This document shows positions 53,976 through 62,937 of a stretch of 64,000 nt of DNA, piece after piece; positions within the stretch are counted from its first letter, which is position 1; each line of letters begins with the position of its first letter. The notes below the pieces were generated by a model, which worked only from the letters and a program-made list of their open reading frames with translations, did not search any database and was not told the DNA's origin. The DNA comes from Kovacikia minuta CCNUW1 (GTDB lineage: Bacteria > Cyanobacteriota > Cyanobacteriia > Leptolyngbyales > Leptolyngbyaceae), in the NCBI RefSeq assembly GCF_020091585.1, contig NZ_CP083582.1, positions 6,334,536-6,398,535 of the forward strand. Direction: 5' to 3'. The position numbers were made by a program, and so were the translations under genes.

Positions 53976-54950
53976 ATGGTGATGAACTGGACTAACCTGA
54001 TATGGCTGGGACTGGGTTTTGGATTTGGTCTGGTAGTTCGGGGTCTGTGGCAACACCCTGCTCGAAAATCGCAACCTGCGATCGAGCCGCTGCCCGAACC
54101 GCCCTCTCAACTGCTGTCCCCTCCTGTTGCGGCTCCCATAGCTGACAAGCCTGACCATCTGGATCAGCAGAAATGGCCCGACCCATCGCAACAGCTCAAG
54201 CTGGCATACCGGATGGCAACAGAAATGAGCCAGTTTAAGGGAGGTTTTTTGGCGCGGGCTTCCCATGAGCTGCGATCGCCCCTGAACGGGTTAATTGGGA
54301 TGCACCAACTCATCCTCTCCGACCTGTGCGACAGCCCTGAGGAGGAGCGCGAATTCATTAAACAGGCAAACGAATCAGCCAGAAAAATGGTCGATGTCCT
54401 GGACAGGATTTTGGATGTTGCCAGAGTTCAGCATGGCACCGTCACCCTCAACATTCAGCCCGTGCAACTGATGCACATTCTTCAGGAAGTTCAAGACCTG
54501 ACCCATCTCCAAGCCAGAAATCGCAATCTCCAGCTTCAGGTTCTTCTGCCTGAGCCAGACATTTACGTCTCCGCAGACCCTCAACGCCTGCGTCAGATTT
54601 TGATTCACCTCATCGATAGTGCCATCTCGCGGGTACCAGAAAACGGCATCCTGGTCTCTACCCACCCTTCCTTAAAACCCAACCATATTGATGTCTGGAT
54701 TGACGATCACTGCCCAGCCGATGCCCGCAGCGAACCTGTAGACCTGCTTCGGGGAGACTCTACACCAGATTCAGAAGCGCTCTCATCCGGGCTAAACCTG
54801 CTATTAGCTCAAACTCTCCTGCAAACGATGCAGGGACATCTGGAAGTTGCCGCGATTCCCCCGGACACTAAAAGTTCTCCAGATAACAATCCTCTCACTC
54901 GCATTCAATGTTCGATTCCGGTGATAAAAGAGGAGGGAGTGGGGAACTGA
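53976..54950 (+). CDS. Short histidine-kinase-like protein with degenerate ATP site
   Basis: A 324-residue protein. It starts with one membrane helix (about 5-25, LIWLGLGFGFGLVVRGLW), then a proline-rich linker. The HisKA domain has the H-box ASHELRSPLNGLIG (about residue 97). The HATPase domain is eroded: the N-box reads RQILIHLIDSAISRV (D in place of the usual N), the D-x-G-x-G box is replaced by IDDHCPADARSEP, and the G2 box reads SGLNLLLAQTLLQTMQG. No sensor or receiver domain is present. It may be a phosphotransfer or scaffold partner instead of an active kinase. Confidence 0.8.
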   Translation: MVMNWTNLIWLGLGFGFGLVVRGLWQHPARKSQPAIEPLPEPPSQLLSPPVAAPIADKPDHLDQQKWPDPSQQLKLAYRMATEMSQFKGGFLARASHELRSPLNGLIGMHQLILSDLCDSPEEEREFIKQANESARKMVDVLDRILDVARVQHGTVTLNIQPVQLMHILQEVQDLTHLQARNRNLQLQVLLPEPDIYVSADPQRLRQILIHLIDSAISRVPENGILVSTHPSLKPNHIDVWIDDHCPADARSEPVDLLRGDSTPDSEALSSGLNLLLAQTLLQTMQGHLEVAAIPPDTKSSPDNNPLTRIQCSIPVIKEEGVGN

Positions 54951-55050
54951 GAATCAAGAATTGAGAGTTTTGAATTTTAAGTTTTGAGTTCTGAAATGAG
55001 GAGTAGGAAGTAGATTTTCTCCCCCATCTCTCCCTCTTCTACCCTCTGCC
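54950..55050. repeat. Intergenic short-word repeat tract
   Basis: 'gttttgaattttaagtttt', 'ctctgccttacctcatccc' and 'ctctgccctttgcc' words. It continues into the C-terminal codons of the convergent GNAT gene, which are translated from it. Confidence 0.75.
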
Positions 55051-55542
55051 TTACCTCATCCCTCCCACCTTCTGCCCTTTGCCCTCTGCCCTTTGCCTGA
55101 TTTCATCCCCCATCCCCCATCCCTCATCCTTTTGATTAAGCAGCACCATCGTTGTGCTGGAATTTTGTTCGAACCCAATACGTTCATAAAATCGCTGATG
55201 GTGGGTGGTCATCAGGTAGATTCGTTCGACCCGATTCATTTTGGGGTGGCTGAGTACGGTTTCCACCAGTTTTCGTCCCAATCCTGCCCGCTGGTAGTCT
55301 GGATGAATCACTACGTCCCAGATGGTGGCACGATAGACCGCATCGGAGGTTGCTCTGGCAAACCCAATTAGCTGTTCCCTATCCCAGGCAGTAACGACGG
55401 GATCGCTATGGGCGATCGCCACTGCCAGGTCTTCTTTACGCCGATCCTTTGCCCAAAACGCCGATGTCTGAAGCAATTCCTGAAGTTGCTCCAGATCGAT
55501 CTTTTCCTTCTGATCACAGAACTGAATATGACGACAATCCAT
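55051..55542 (-). CDS. GNAT-family N-acetyltransferase with repeat-derived C-terminus
   Basis: About 163 residues from ATG 55542 (MDCRHIQFCDQKEKIDLEQL). The acetyl-CoA-binding region is VVIHPDYQRAGLGRKLVETV (about 75-94, Q-R-x-G-L-G), with FYERIGFEQNSSTTMVLL near the end of the fold. Residues after about 140 (KDEGWGMGDEIRQRAEGKGQ and on) are encoded by the short-word repeat DNA and are probably not part of the original enzyme. The acceptor is unknown. A TTG at 55575 is an alternative start with a good ribosome-binding site. Confidence 0.85.
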   Translation of the reverse strand: MDCRHIQFCDQKEKIDLEQLQELLQTSAFWAKDRRKEDLAVAIAHSDPVVTAWDREQLIGFARATSDAVYRATIWDVVIHPDYQRAGLGRKLVETVLSHPKMNRVERIYLMTTHHQRFYERIGFEQNSSTTMVLLNQKDEGWGMGDEIRQRAEGKGQKVGGMR

Positions 55543-55739
55543 CCCGATCTCAAAAAACGAAGTGTTCCTCCTCAAAATAGTTCAATTCTTATGATTGCGA
55601 GTTCCTGCAAGCGACTGAAATTTCGCCGCGATCGTGCTTGGGCAGAGCAAAACCGTTACAAAATAACGCCCCAGGAAGCCCTCCCTATTCATTCCGATGT
55701 CAAAAAACCATGAAAATCCGGTTCTGTGACCGCTAGAAT

Positions 55740-55834
55740 ACACAAAGAAGTTATGAGTTGTGGGTTTATGAATTTTGAGTTAAAGCCCATCAGTCATCAT
55801 TCAAAACTCAAAGCTCAAACCAAATAACTTGCCC
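55740..55834. repeat. Intergenic short-word repeat tract
   Basis: 'gagttgtgggtttatgaa' and 'aaaactcaaagctcaaacc' words precede the cytochrome gene. The preceding 55576-55739 is ordinary sequence with no recognised gene. Confidence 0.65.
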
Positions 55835-56503
55835 ATGTCCTATCCTGTTCGGCAAAACGCTCGTTATTCCATCCGCCCATTCGCTAGGCACAGCAGGCAG
55901 CGTCATCCTAGGCGGGGACGCTCAATTTTTGTTCTGCTGCTCTTGCTCTTGTTGTGGAGTCTGTGTTTGGGATGGGGTCTGGCATTGGCAACGGAACCGC
56001 GATCGCCCGAACTTATCACTCAAGGATCAGCCACGCCCAGTCCTGAACCCTCTGCTGTTCCCGATCGCCCCTCACCGACCCCCAACGCTGCACCTGTTGC
56101 CACGATCGGTACCGTAGATGCCATTCCTAAACGCTACCAGCTGGGTCAGGAAGTTTACCTGCAAACCTGTGGCACCTGTCATTTTGCTTTGCCACCTGCG
56201 GTCATGCCCAGCGAAACCTGGCGACAACTCCTGCAAGACCCGGAACACTATGGCGCAGAGCTAAAACCGCTGGATAAGGTTAACCTACGAGTCATCTGGG
56301 AATATATCCGCTTCACCTCCCGCCCGCTCCCCAATGAAGATGAGGTTCCTTACCGGATCTACCAATCCCAGTATTTCAAAATTCTCCACCCTAAAGTTAA
56401 ACTTCCATCGCGTCCAGGGATGAACACCTGTATCTCCTGTCACCCTGGTGCAGATAAGTATGATTTCCGTACTCTCAGTAGCGAGTGGCAGAACGCACCG
56501 TAG
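55835..56503 (+). CDS. Dihaem cytochrome c
   Basis: A 222-residue protein with one N-terminal membrane segment (about 30-50), probably an uncleaved anchor or signal peptide, a proline-rich linker (about 60-90), and two C-x-x-C-H haem-binding motifs: CGTCH (about 115-119) and CISCH (near 203). It should be a periplasmic or lumenal electron carrier. Similar dihaem proteins are seen in cyanobacteria, often without known partner. ATG 55835 was preferred to the TTG two codons upstream. It is followed by a repeat tract and then secA. Confidence 0.85.
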   Translation: MSYPVRQNARYSIRPFARHSRQRHPRRGRSIFVLLLLLLLWSLCLGWGLALATEPRSPELITQGSATPSPEPSAVPDRPSPTPNAAPVATIGTVDAIPKRYQLGQEVYLQTCGTCHFALPPAVMPSETWRQLLQDPEHYGAELKPLDKVNLRVIWEYIRFTSRPLPNEDEVPYRIYQSQYFKILHPKVKLPSRPGMNTCISCHPGADKYDFRTLSSEWQNAP

Positions 56504-56680
56504 GAAAGGATAAAGGATAAAGGATAAAGGAGTTTTAAGCTCTGAGTTTTAAGTTTTGAATTGAAAAGGAGAAATGAGGAAGAATTTTGAATTCTTTCCC
56601 TCTGCTCCCTGTCTCCTACCTTCATTGCATCCTTTATCCCTTATCCTTTCCTTCTGTCCTCTGCCTTTCCTTTCGCATTA
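56504..56680. repeat. Intergenic short-word repeat tract before secA
   Basis: 'aaaggataaaggataaagg', 'gttttaagttttgaattg' and 'tcctttatcccttatcctt' words. The remaining leader to 56803 is ordinary sequence and presumably holds the secA promoter. Confidence 0.8.
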
Positions 56681-56803
56681 AACCAAAGTGATAGGATTAA
56701 GGTACCCTGGGTCATACTCTGTGTGAGCTTCTCCGTTTTGGATTTGTAGAAGTGTCCAAAGCCACCGAAACCCTATTTGAGATTAGAAATCTTTCACGCT
56801 GCC

Positions 56804-59603
56804 ATGCTTAAAACTCTGCTGGGCGATCCAAACGCACGCAAACTCAAAAAATATCAGCCAATCGTGACTGAAGTTGCTCTGTTGGAGCAAGAAATTGAAA
56901 AACTTTCTGACCAGGACTTGCGAGGTAAAACAGCGGAGTTCAAGCAACGGCTGGACAAGGGTGAAACCCTCGAAGATTTGTTGCCGGAAGCTTTTGCTGT
57001 GGTCAGGGAAGCCGGTCGTCGGGTGTTGGGGCTGCGCCCACTTTGACGTGCAAGTGTTGGGTGGCATGATCCTGCACGAAGGTCAAATTGCTGAGATGAA
57101 AACGGGTGAGGGCAAAACCCTGGTTTCCACCCTCCCAGCTTACCTAAATGCCCTCTCAGGCAAAGGGGTTCACATTGTCACGGTGAACGATTACCTGGCC
57201 CGACGGGACGCGGAGTGGATGGGACAGGTTCACCGCTTCCTGGGATTAAGTGTGGGGCTGATTCAGCAGAATATGAGTCCGATCGATCGCCAGCGCAACT
57301 ATGCCTGCGATATCACCTACGCCACCAACAGTGAGTTGGGGTTTGACTACCTGCGCGATAACATGGCAACCTCGATGGTTGATGTGGTGCAACGCCCCTT
57401 TAACTACTGCATCATCGACGAAGTTGACTCGGTATTGATTGATGAAGCCCGAACTCCCCTGATCATCTCTGGGCAAGTCGAACGTCCCAGTGAGAAATAT
57501 GTGCGTGCGTCGGAAGTTGCCGCAGCACTGATTCGGAAAGCGAATGAGGATGATCCGAACGGTCACTACGAAGTGGATGAAAAGCAGCGGAATGTGATCC
57601 TGGCGGATGAGGGCTTCATTGAGGCAGAAAAAATGCTGGGGGTCGATGATTTGTTTGACCCCCAAGATCCCTGGGCACACTACATTTTCAATGCAATCAA
57701 GGCGAAAGAACTGTTCATTAATGATGTCAACTATATTGTTCGCAACGATGAAGTTGTGATTGTGGACGAGTTTACTGGACGGGTGATGCCGGGACGTCGG
57801 TGGAGTGATGGGCTGCACCAGGCGATCGAAGCCAAGGAACGGGTCGAAATCCAACCGGAAACCCAAACCCTGGCAACGATTACCTATCAGAATTTCTTCC
57901 TGCTTTACCCCAAACTGGCAGGCATGACGGGCACCGCGAAGACTGAAGAAGCCGAATTTGGTAAGATTTACAATCTGGAAGTCACGATTATTCCGACGAA
58001 CCGAGCGACGGGGCGGCGAGACCTATCGGATGTGGTCTATAAAACAGAGGAGTCTAAGTGGAAAGCGATCGCCGCTGAGTGCGCCGAAATGCATGAACTG
58101 GGTCGTCCAGTTCTGGTGGGCACCACCAGCGTCGAAAAATCGGAAGTTCTCTCCCGCCTGCTCTACGAACTGGGCGTCACCCATAACCTGCTGAACGCCA
58201 AGCCAGAGAACGTGGAGCGAGAATCTGAGATCATTGCTCAGGCAGGACGAAAAGGAGCAGTGACGATCGCGACCAACATGGCAGGGCGGGGAACGGACAT
58301 CATCCTGGGCGGAAATGCCGATTACATGGCACGCCTGAAACTGCGGGAATACTTCATGCCCCGGATTGTACAACCAGAAGATGAGGACAGCCTCGCCGTG
58401 GCAGAGGTGCCCGGAGCAGACAGCAGACGTGGTGGTGGTGGTCAGGGATTTGTTCCTGGCAAGAAGGTAAAAACCTGGAAAGCCTCCCCTCAGATCTTTC
58501 CCACAGAACTTTCGAAAGAAACGGAGAAGAAGCTGAAACAGGCAGTGGAATTTGCCGTTCAAAACTATGGGGAGCGATCGCTGCCCGAACTGGAAGCCGA
58601 AGACCGGGTGGCGATCGCTTCCGAAAAAGCGCCCACCGATGACCCCGTGATTGAAAGACTGCGGGAAGTCTACAACCTGATCCGACACGAATATGAAGCC
58701 TTCACCACCCGTGAACACGAGGAAGTGGTTGGCGTCGGGGGGCTGCATGTAATCGGAACAGAACGGCACGAATCCCGCCGGATCGACAACCAACTTCGGG
58801 GACGGGCAGGACGGCAGGGAGACCCTGGCTCCACTAAATTCTTCCTCAGCTTACAAGACAATTTGCTACGGATTTTTGGGGGCGATCGGGTTGCTGGCTT
58901 AATGAATGCCTTCCGAGTCGAAGAAGACATGCCGATCGAATCTGGGATGCTGACCCGCTCCCTGGAAGGTGCCCAGAAGAAAGTCGAAACCTACTACTAC
59001 GATATCCGGAAGCAGGTGTTTGAGTACGACGAAGTGATGAACAATCAACGGCGTGCCATCTATGCCGAACGCCGCCGAGTGCTGGAAGGACAGGACTTGA
59101 AAGAGCAGGTCGTTAAGTACGCTGAACGCACAATGGATGACATTGTGGAGGCAAAACTTAACCCCGACCTGCCACCGGAAGAGTGGGATCTGCAAGGATT
59201 GGTCAGCAAGGTGCAGGAATTTGTCTATCTGCTATCCGATTTACAGCCTGACCACCTGGAAGATATGTCGATCGCCGAAATCAAGACGTTCCTGCATGAG
59301 CAGGTACGAATTGCCTACGACCTGAAGGAAGCCCAGGTCGATCAGATCCAACCGGGTTTGATGCGGCAAGCCGAACGTTTCTTTATCCTTCAGCGGATCG
59401 ACACCCTCTGGCGCGAACACCTGCAACAGATGGATGCACTCCGTGAATCGGTGGGACTGCGTGGCTACGGTCAGAAAGATCCCCTGATTGAATATAAGAG
59501 TGAAGGTTACGAACTGTTCCTGGAAATGATGACCGAAATCCGTCGCGATGTCGTCTACTCCCTGTTCCAGTTCCAACCCCAAATTCAGTCTGATGCGGCT
59601 TAG
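56804..59603 (+). CDS. secA: Preprotein translocase ATPase SecA, with a frameshift
   Basis: The ATPase that drives proteins through the SecYEG channel. The first frame starts [20 protein letters not shown] and goes out of phase at 57037-57039, where 'gcgcccac' has one C too many; the second frame continues [20 protein letters not shown]. Joined, the product is about 932 residues. It has Walker [11 protein letters not shown], the DEAD-type [19 protein letters not shown], motif V/VI segments [13 protein letters not shown] and [11 protein letters not shown], and a cyanobacterial insertion around 500-560. The C-terminal zinc-binding motif of E. coli SecA is absent; the protein ends [10 protein letters not shown]. 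Since secA is essential, an indel error in the assembly is the best explanation. Confidence 0.92.
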
Positions 59604-59669
59604 GGATTTTCCTAACCTAGTTCGGCTGACCTCTGTATGAGGCTCAGTCGAACCAGGTTCGCAATGCCG

Positions 59670-60089
59670 CTATTCTCCTCTTGGACGTAATTCAAAAGCA
59701 AGATCCGCACGATAGAAACACACATTGAATTCTGCAAAGAAATTCATGTGACCCAAGATTAAGGGAGCTTCCCTCGATTGCGTCCAAGCAAACGCAAGTA
59801 GAACGGCGGGAAACTCGGCAACTGTGGCAGACAGGACTAAGCCTCGTGCCTCCATCTGAGCTAGATTACCACTCAATTGAATTGGCACTGTTTGAGTTTC
59901 CCAAACCGCTCCTAATTGCGAACCAACCTCATAGGGCAACACATTGACACTTGCACCCGTGTCCAGCAAAGCCATAGCCTCCATAGACCGATCCCTGTAG
60001 GTTAGTGTGATTGGTAGATAGGGCAAGGTGCTGGACAGACCGAGACGATTACTGCGTTCGATAAAAGGAAATCGCTTGCCATCAAGCAT
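59670..60089 (-). CDS. Retropepsin-like aspartic protease-fold protein
   Basis: A 139-residue protein with the aspartic protease hallmark ALLDTGASVNVLP (about 40-52). A later hydrophobic segment with LILGHMNFFAEFNVCF matches the hydrophobic-hydrophobic-glycine segment of retropepsins (LGxxxL). It would act as a homodimer if active. It overlaps by 8 bases the small gene upstream (60082-60345), and the two form a recurrent cyanobacterial pair in my reading. Substrate unknown. Confidence 0.75.
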   Translation of the reverse strand: MLDGKRFPFIERSNRLGLSSTLPYLPITLTYRDRSMEAMALLDTGASVNVLPYEVGSQLGAVWETQTVPIQLSGNLAQMEARGLVLSATVAEFPAVLLAFAWTQSREAPLILGHMNFFAEFNVCFYRADLAFELRPRGE

Positions 60090-60345
60090 TATCCTGTAGC
60101 CTTGCCGTGACTAAAAGATCTGAAAGGGTTTGAGCTGCTTCGTGTGCTTCATGGGGTGACCATACAACTGCTTCAGTGGATGCTAATTGCTCCAGTAACA
60201 CATCTTCCTGAGATTGAATACCAGTTGTTGCTTGTAGCTCACACCCCTCTTCTTTTGCTACCTCTACTAAAAGAAAATGGATAAGGCGTAGCTTATCTTG
60301 ATGAGACAGTTGACTGACAGCAGGAAGTAATGGTAAGAGGGACAT
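60082..60345 (-). CDS. Small hypothetical protein paired with the retropepsin-like gene
   Basis: An 87-residue protein starting MSLLPLLPAVSQLSHQDKLR and ending TLSDLLVTARLQDNA. It is mostly helical and acidic, with a leucine-rich middle. It overlaps the retropepsin-like gene by 8 bases, so translation is coupled. No known family was recognised. ATG 60345 was chosen over an upstream TTG. Confidence 0.6.
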   Translation of the reverse strand: MSLLPLLPAVSQLSHQDKLRLIHFLLVEVAKEEGCELQATTGIQSQEDVLLEQLASTEAVVWSPHEAHEAAQTLSDLLVTARLQDNA

Positions 60346-60500
60346 AGGATAAACCGACAATTTACCTATTAGCCTAACTCAATAATAATAGCTGTGGTTT
60401 GCTTCAAGCAAGGACTAAACAACTAACAATGAAACTCAACAATGGTAGACAATCTAAAACACTCACAGATATATCTCTCATTGTTGAGTTCCATTCTAAT

Positions 60501-62561
60501 CTATGAATCCCGCCAGGAAATTCCGGCGAAAAAATCCTTTAGTTCCCTAAGACAACGTAAAATATCCTCAACTATTTTCTTAGATACCACCTCGTTATCG
60601 GCGCAAAGTTCTCGAAGATGTTGAATATACGCTTGAAATTGCTCCTCAACTTCATTGGCTCCCTTTTCAAAAGCTTTGGCTGTATCTTGCCAATACTCAT
60701 CGCTACCTTGTAGGAGCTTATCTAATACTTTTTGCTCCTCAAAGTGACTAACGATTTTCTTCGCCAACCGACGCTCCCAGGACTCCCCAAAAAGTGCTAA
60801 ACCTAGAAAAACGGCAGACACAAATAATCCTATTCCCAGTGTAATTGGACCACCGATGGCAGCAACAAAAGATACAACTGTAGCAACACCACCACTAATG
60901 CTGATGCCTAGTGCAGAGAGAAGACTGACAAATTTAGCAACTAGGATATAAGCACCAAGATTTCCCAATGAGGCAGCCCAAACAGCAAGAGCGCCAACGC
61001 TACCTGCACCTACAAGACCACCTAGAAATGCTCCTTTCGGATCAAAAGGTATGGAGACGGAACCAAGATTGAGCTTAGGAAGTTTGAGAAATACTTCTTC
61101 ATAAATATTCAAAAAATCATCAATATCGGCGTTCAGGGAATTGGAATTTTCCTTAATGTAGGTTTCAAGCTTACCCTGAAGCTGCTCAATCAGATAGCCT
61201 GCGGCATACTCTTTTGCATCCTTCTTGTCTCTGTAACGATTGCGGATCATTGTTTCAACGGCAGAAACATGAACCAAACTAGCATAAGTTTCTTGGAAAG
61301 AATTTTTGGTTTTACTACGCAACGCTGCAATACGTTTCTGAAGTTTAAGACGCCGCTGCTTTAACAAAGCCAATCTTTCAGGTTCTTCCTTTTCTAACTC
61401 TTCAAGCTCTCGTCGGCGTTGTCCTAACTCAGATGTTGTCTGTTCATAAGCACGAATTTGCTCAGCAATTTGCTTTGGAACTTCATTTTTTAGCAAGTTA
61501 ATTTCATAGTCAATTTTGTTTCTTCGAGCCTTGGGGAGAGATTGACCAAGAATTAGAATCAATTCTTTTTTCAGGTTTTCCCAGCGACAAGGTGTTTCTT
61601 CCCAGAAGGCAAAGAAACGCATCTGCAAGTTTTCCTTTTCAATAGAGCGATCAATGCTCTTGCTACGCTCTAAGAGGACTGTTTCATTGATGTGTTTATA
61701 AAGCCTAATTGAACCAGTTTGCAGAATTGAACTGATGTCTAAGCCAGAAATAGTTGGATTGGCGTGAGTACCTACGATGAATAAATTTCCAAGTAGCGGA
61801 AACTCCTTATTATAAGTTTCAGGTGATGGTAAAACCTTTAGCAAATAACTGAGACGGCTAAAGTCCTCAGCATTCATAAAACCATTGACTGGTGAAGTGT
61901 AAAGAATCAAATCTGCGATTTGAACAGCACTACTTGCTTTCTTTACATCTTCTGATGTTTGATCTGCTTGATCTGAATAACCAGGGAAGTCTACGATATT
62001 ACACGATTTAAGAAGTGGTGAGTCAACGTACACAATTGCTGAGTGCCCTTCAATCTCAATTTCACTGAGATGATCGTGTACGCCATGCTGTCGCAAAACT
62101 TCTAAAGAACCAGCTTTAACACAGTGCCTTTCAAACCAACGTTGAGAATCTAGCAAGGTTAAGTCAAAAACCTGGTTCCCTTTTTCATCTCTTGTCCAAA
62201 AATCTTCAGCTAGAATCCCGACTTGATCTTGGAACCAAGAGGGGCGATCGCTACTGTGCCTTACGAATGTAATAACTCTGGTAGCAGGTTGATATTGTGA
62301 AGGTAGTACCTTTGCACCCATTAAAGTGTTAGCCAGATGAGATTTTCCAGAGTCAAATCGCCCTACTAATACTAAATTTGGCTTTTGGCGATAACGATAG
62401 ATTTGCTTGATGACATCGTTTGGTGTCGGAGGTTTATTGGGAATATTAAGTTCTCCATTTGGAGAAGAATCGGTCACGTACTGTTCAAGCAAATTCAAAT
62501 CTCGCCGTAATTGTAGATACGGATCGCCAGCACTCAACAGGAGGAGGCAATGGGATAGCAC
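60501..62561 (-). CDS. Dynamin-like GTPase
   Basis: A 686-residue large GTPase. The G1 loop is VLVGRFDSGKSHLANTLMG (about 66-84), a switch region follows with QPATRVITFVRH (T as the G2 residue), G3 is DFPGYSDQAD (about 191), and a G4-like GTHAN lies near residue 265. A long coiled coil follows (about 375-470, rich in R, E, L and K), then two hydrophobic stretches (about 505-590, GAFLGGLVGAGSVGALAVWA) that could insert in membrane. It is the architecture of bacterial dynamin-like proteins, some of which protect against phage or membrane damage. It overlaps the upstream XRE gene by 77 bases in another frame; the GTG at 62559-62561 is a provisional start. Confidence 0.85.
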   Translation of the reverse strand: MLSHCLLLLSAGDPYLQLRRDLNLLEQYVTDSSPNGELNIPNKPPTPNDVIKQIYRYRQKPNLVLVGRFDSGKSHLANTLMGAKVLPSQYQPATRVITFVRHSSDRPSWFQDQVGILAEDFWTRDEKGNQVFDLTLLDSQRWFERHCVKAGSLEVLRQHGVHDHLSEIEIEGHSAIVYVDSPLLKSCNIVDFPGYSDQADQTSEDVKKASSAVQIADLILYTSPVNGFMNAEDFSRLSYLLKVLPSPETYNKEFPLLGNLFIVGTHANPTISGLDISSILQTGSIRLYKHINETVLLERSKSIDRSIEKENLQMRFFAFWEETPCRWENLKKELILILGQSLPKARRNKIDYEINLLKNEVPKQIAEQIRAYEQTTSELGQRRRELEELEKEEPERLALLKQRRLKLQKRIAALRSKTKNSFQETYASLVHVSAVETMIRNRYRDKKDAKEYAAGYLIEQLQGKLETYIKENSNSLNADIDDFLNIYEEVFLKLPKLNLGSVSIPFDPKGAFLGGLVGAGSVGALAVWAASLGNLGAYILVAKFVSLLSALGISISGGVATVVSFVAAIGGPITLGIGLFVSAVFLGLALFGESWERRLAKKIVSHFEEQKVLDKLLQGSDEYWQDTAKAFEKGANEVEEQFQAYIQHLRELCADNEVVSKKIVEDILRCLRELKDFFAGISWRDS

Positions 62562-62745
62562 TCACCATAAGAGTTTGAATATCTGTTCCCAATGCTTGTG
62601 CCCAACGGAGTAGGAGTTCGGTCGGTATGGCTCCTGGATCTTGTTCATACCGACTCACTTGTGCCTGAGAAAGTCCAAGTATAGTTGCAAGCTCTACCTG
62701 ACTTAGTCCTGCTCTCTCACGTGCGCCACGCAAATTGATGTTCAT
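62485..62745 (-). CDS. XRE-family helix-turn-helix protein, possibly fused to the GTPase
   Basis: An 86-residue protein from ATG 62745 (AGGAAA 7 bases upstream). The HTH covers about residues 3-55: LRGARERAGLSQVELATILG then LSQAQVSRYEQDPGAIPTEL, a classical Cro/CI-type fold. After ALGTDIQTLMVSAIPLPPPVE the reading frame continues CWRSVSTITA, but moving one base on at about 62525 gives AGDPYLQLRRDLNLLEQYV, the start of the GTPase. That continuity suggests either one HTH-GTPase gene with an indel or two overlapping genes. Two palindromes upstream fit autorepression. Confidence 0.8.
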   Translation of the reverse strand: MNINLRGARERAGLSQVELATILGLSQAQVSRYEQDPGAIPTELLLRWAQALGTDIQTLMVSAIPLPPPVECWRSVSTITARFEFA

Positions 62746-62775
62746 GAGTTTATTTCCTGAAATCTTTAAATCCAT

Positions 62776-62792
62776 TATGCATTAAACGCATA
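62776..62792. promoter_or_regulatory. Candidate operator 1 of the XRE-GTPase unit
   Basis: The palindrome TATGCATTAAACGCATA, with arms TATGC and GCATA, lies 31 bases upstream of the XRE start codon. It shares its TATGC/GCATA arms with operator 2. XRE repressors usually bind such palindromes at their own promoter. Confidence 0.6.
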
Positions 62793-62820
62793 TAGTTTGC
62801 CATCGTAAAAATACATAACC

Positions 62821-62837
62821 TATGCGTTTTGCGCATA
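62821..62837. promoter_or_regulatory. Candidate operator 2 of the XRE-GTPase unit
   Basis: The palindrome TATGCGTTTTGCGCATA, with 6-base arms (TATGCG and CGCATA), lies 45 bases upstream of operator 1, which is roughly four helical turns. The paired sites suggest cooperative binding of an XRE dimer across the promoter. Confidence 0.6.
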
Positions 62838-62937
62838 AATCTCACAAGTTTCCGGTGATTTGAGAATTAAACCCTAGTAAAGGTACTGTCCCCCAATACA
62901 ACAGGAGCAGCCTGACGCCTGCTTTATCAAACAACGC

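Noticed and set aside
57030-57045. Programmed frameshifting in secA
   Set aside because: No homologous secA is known to be recoded; a single extra C in a C run is more simply an assembly indel.
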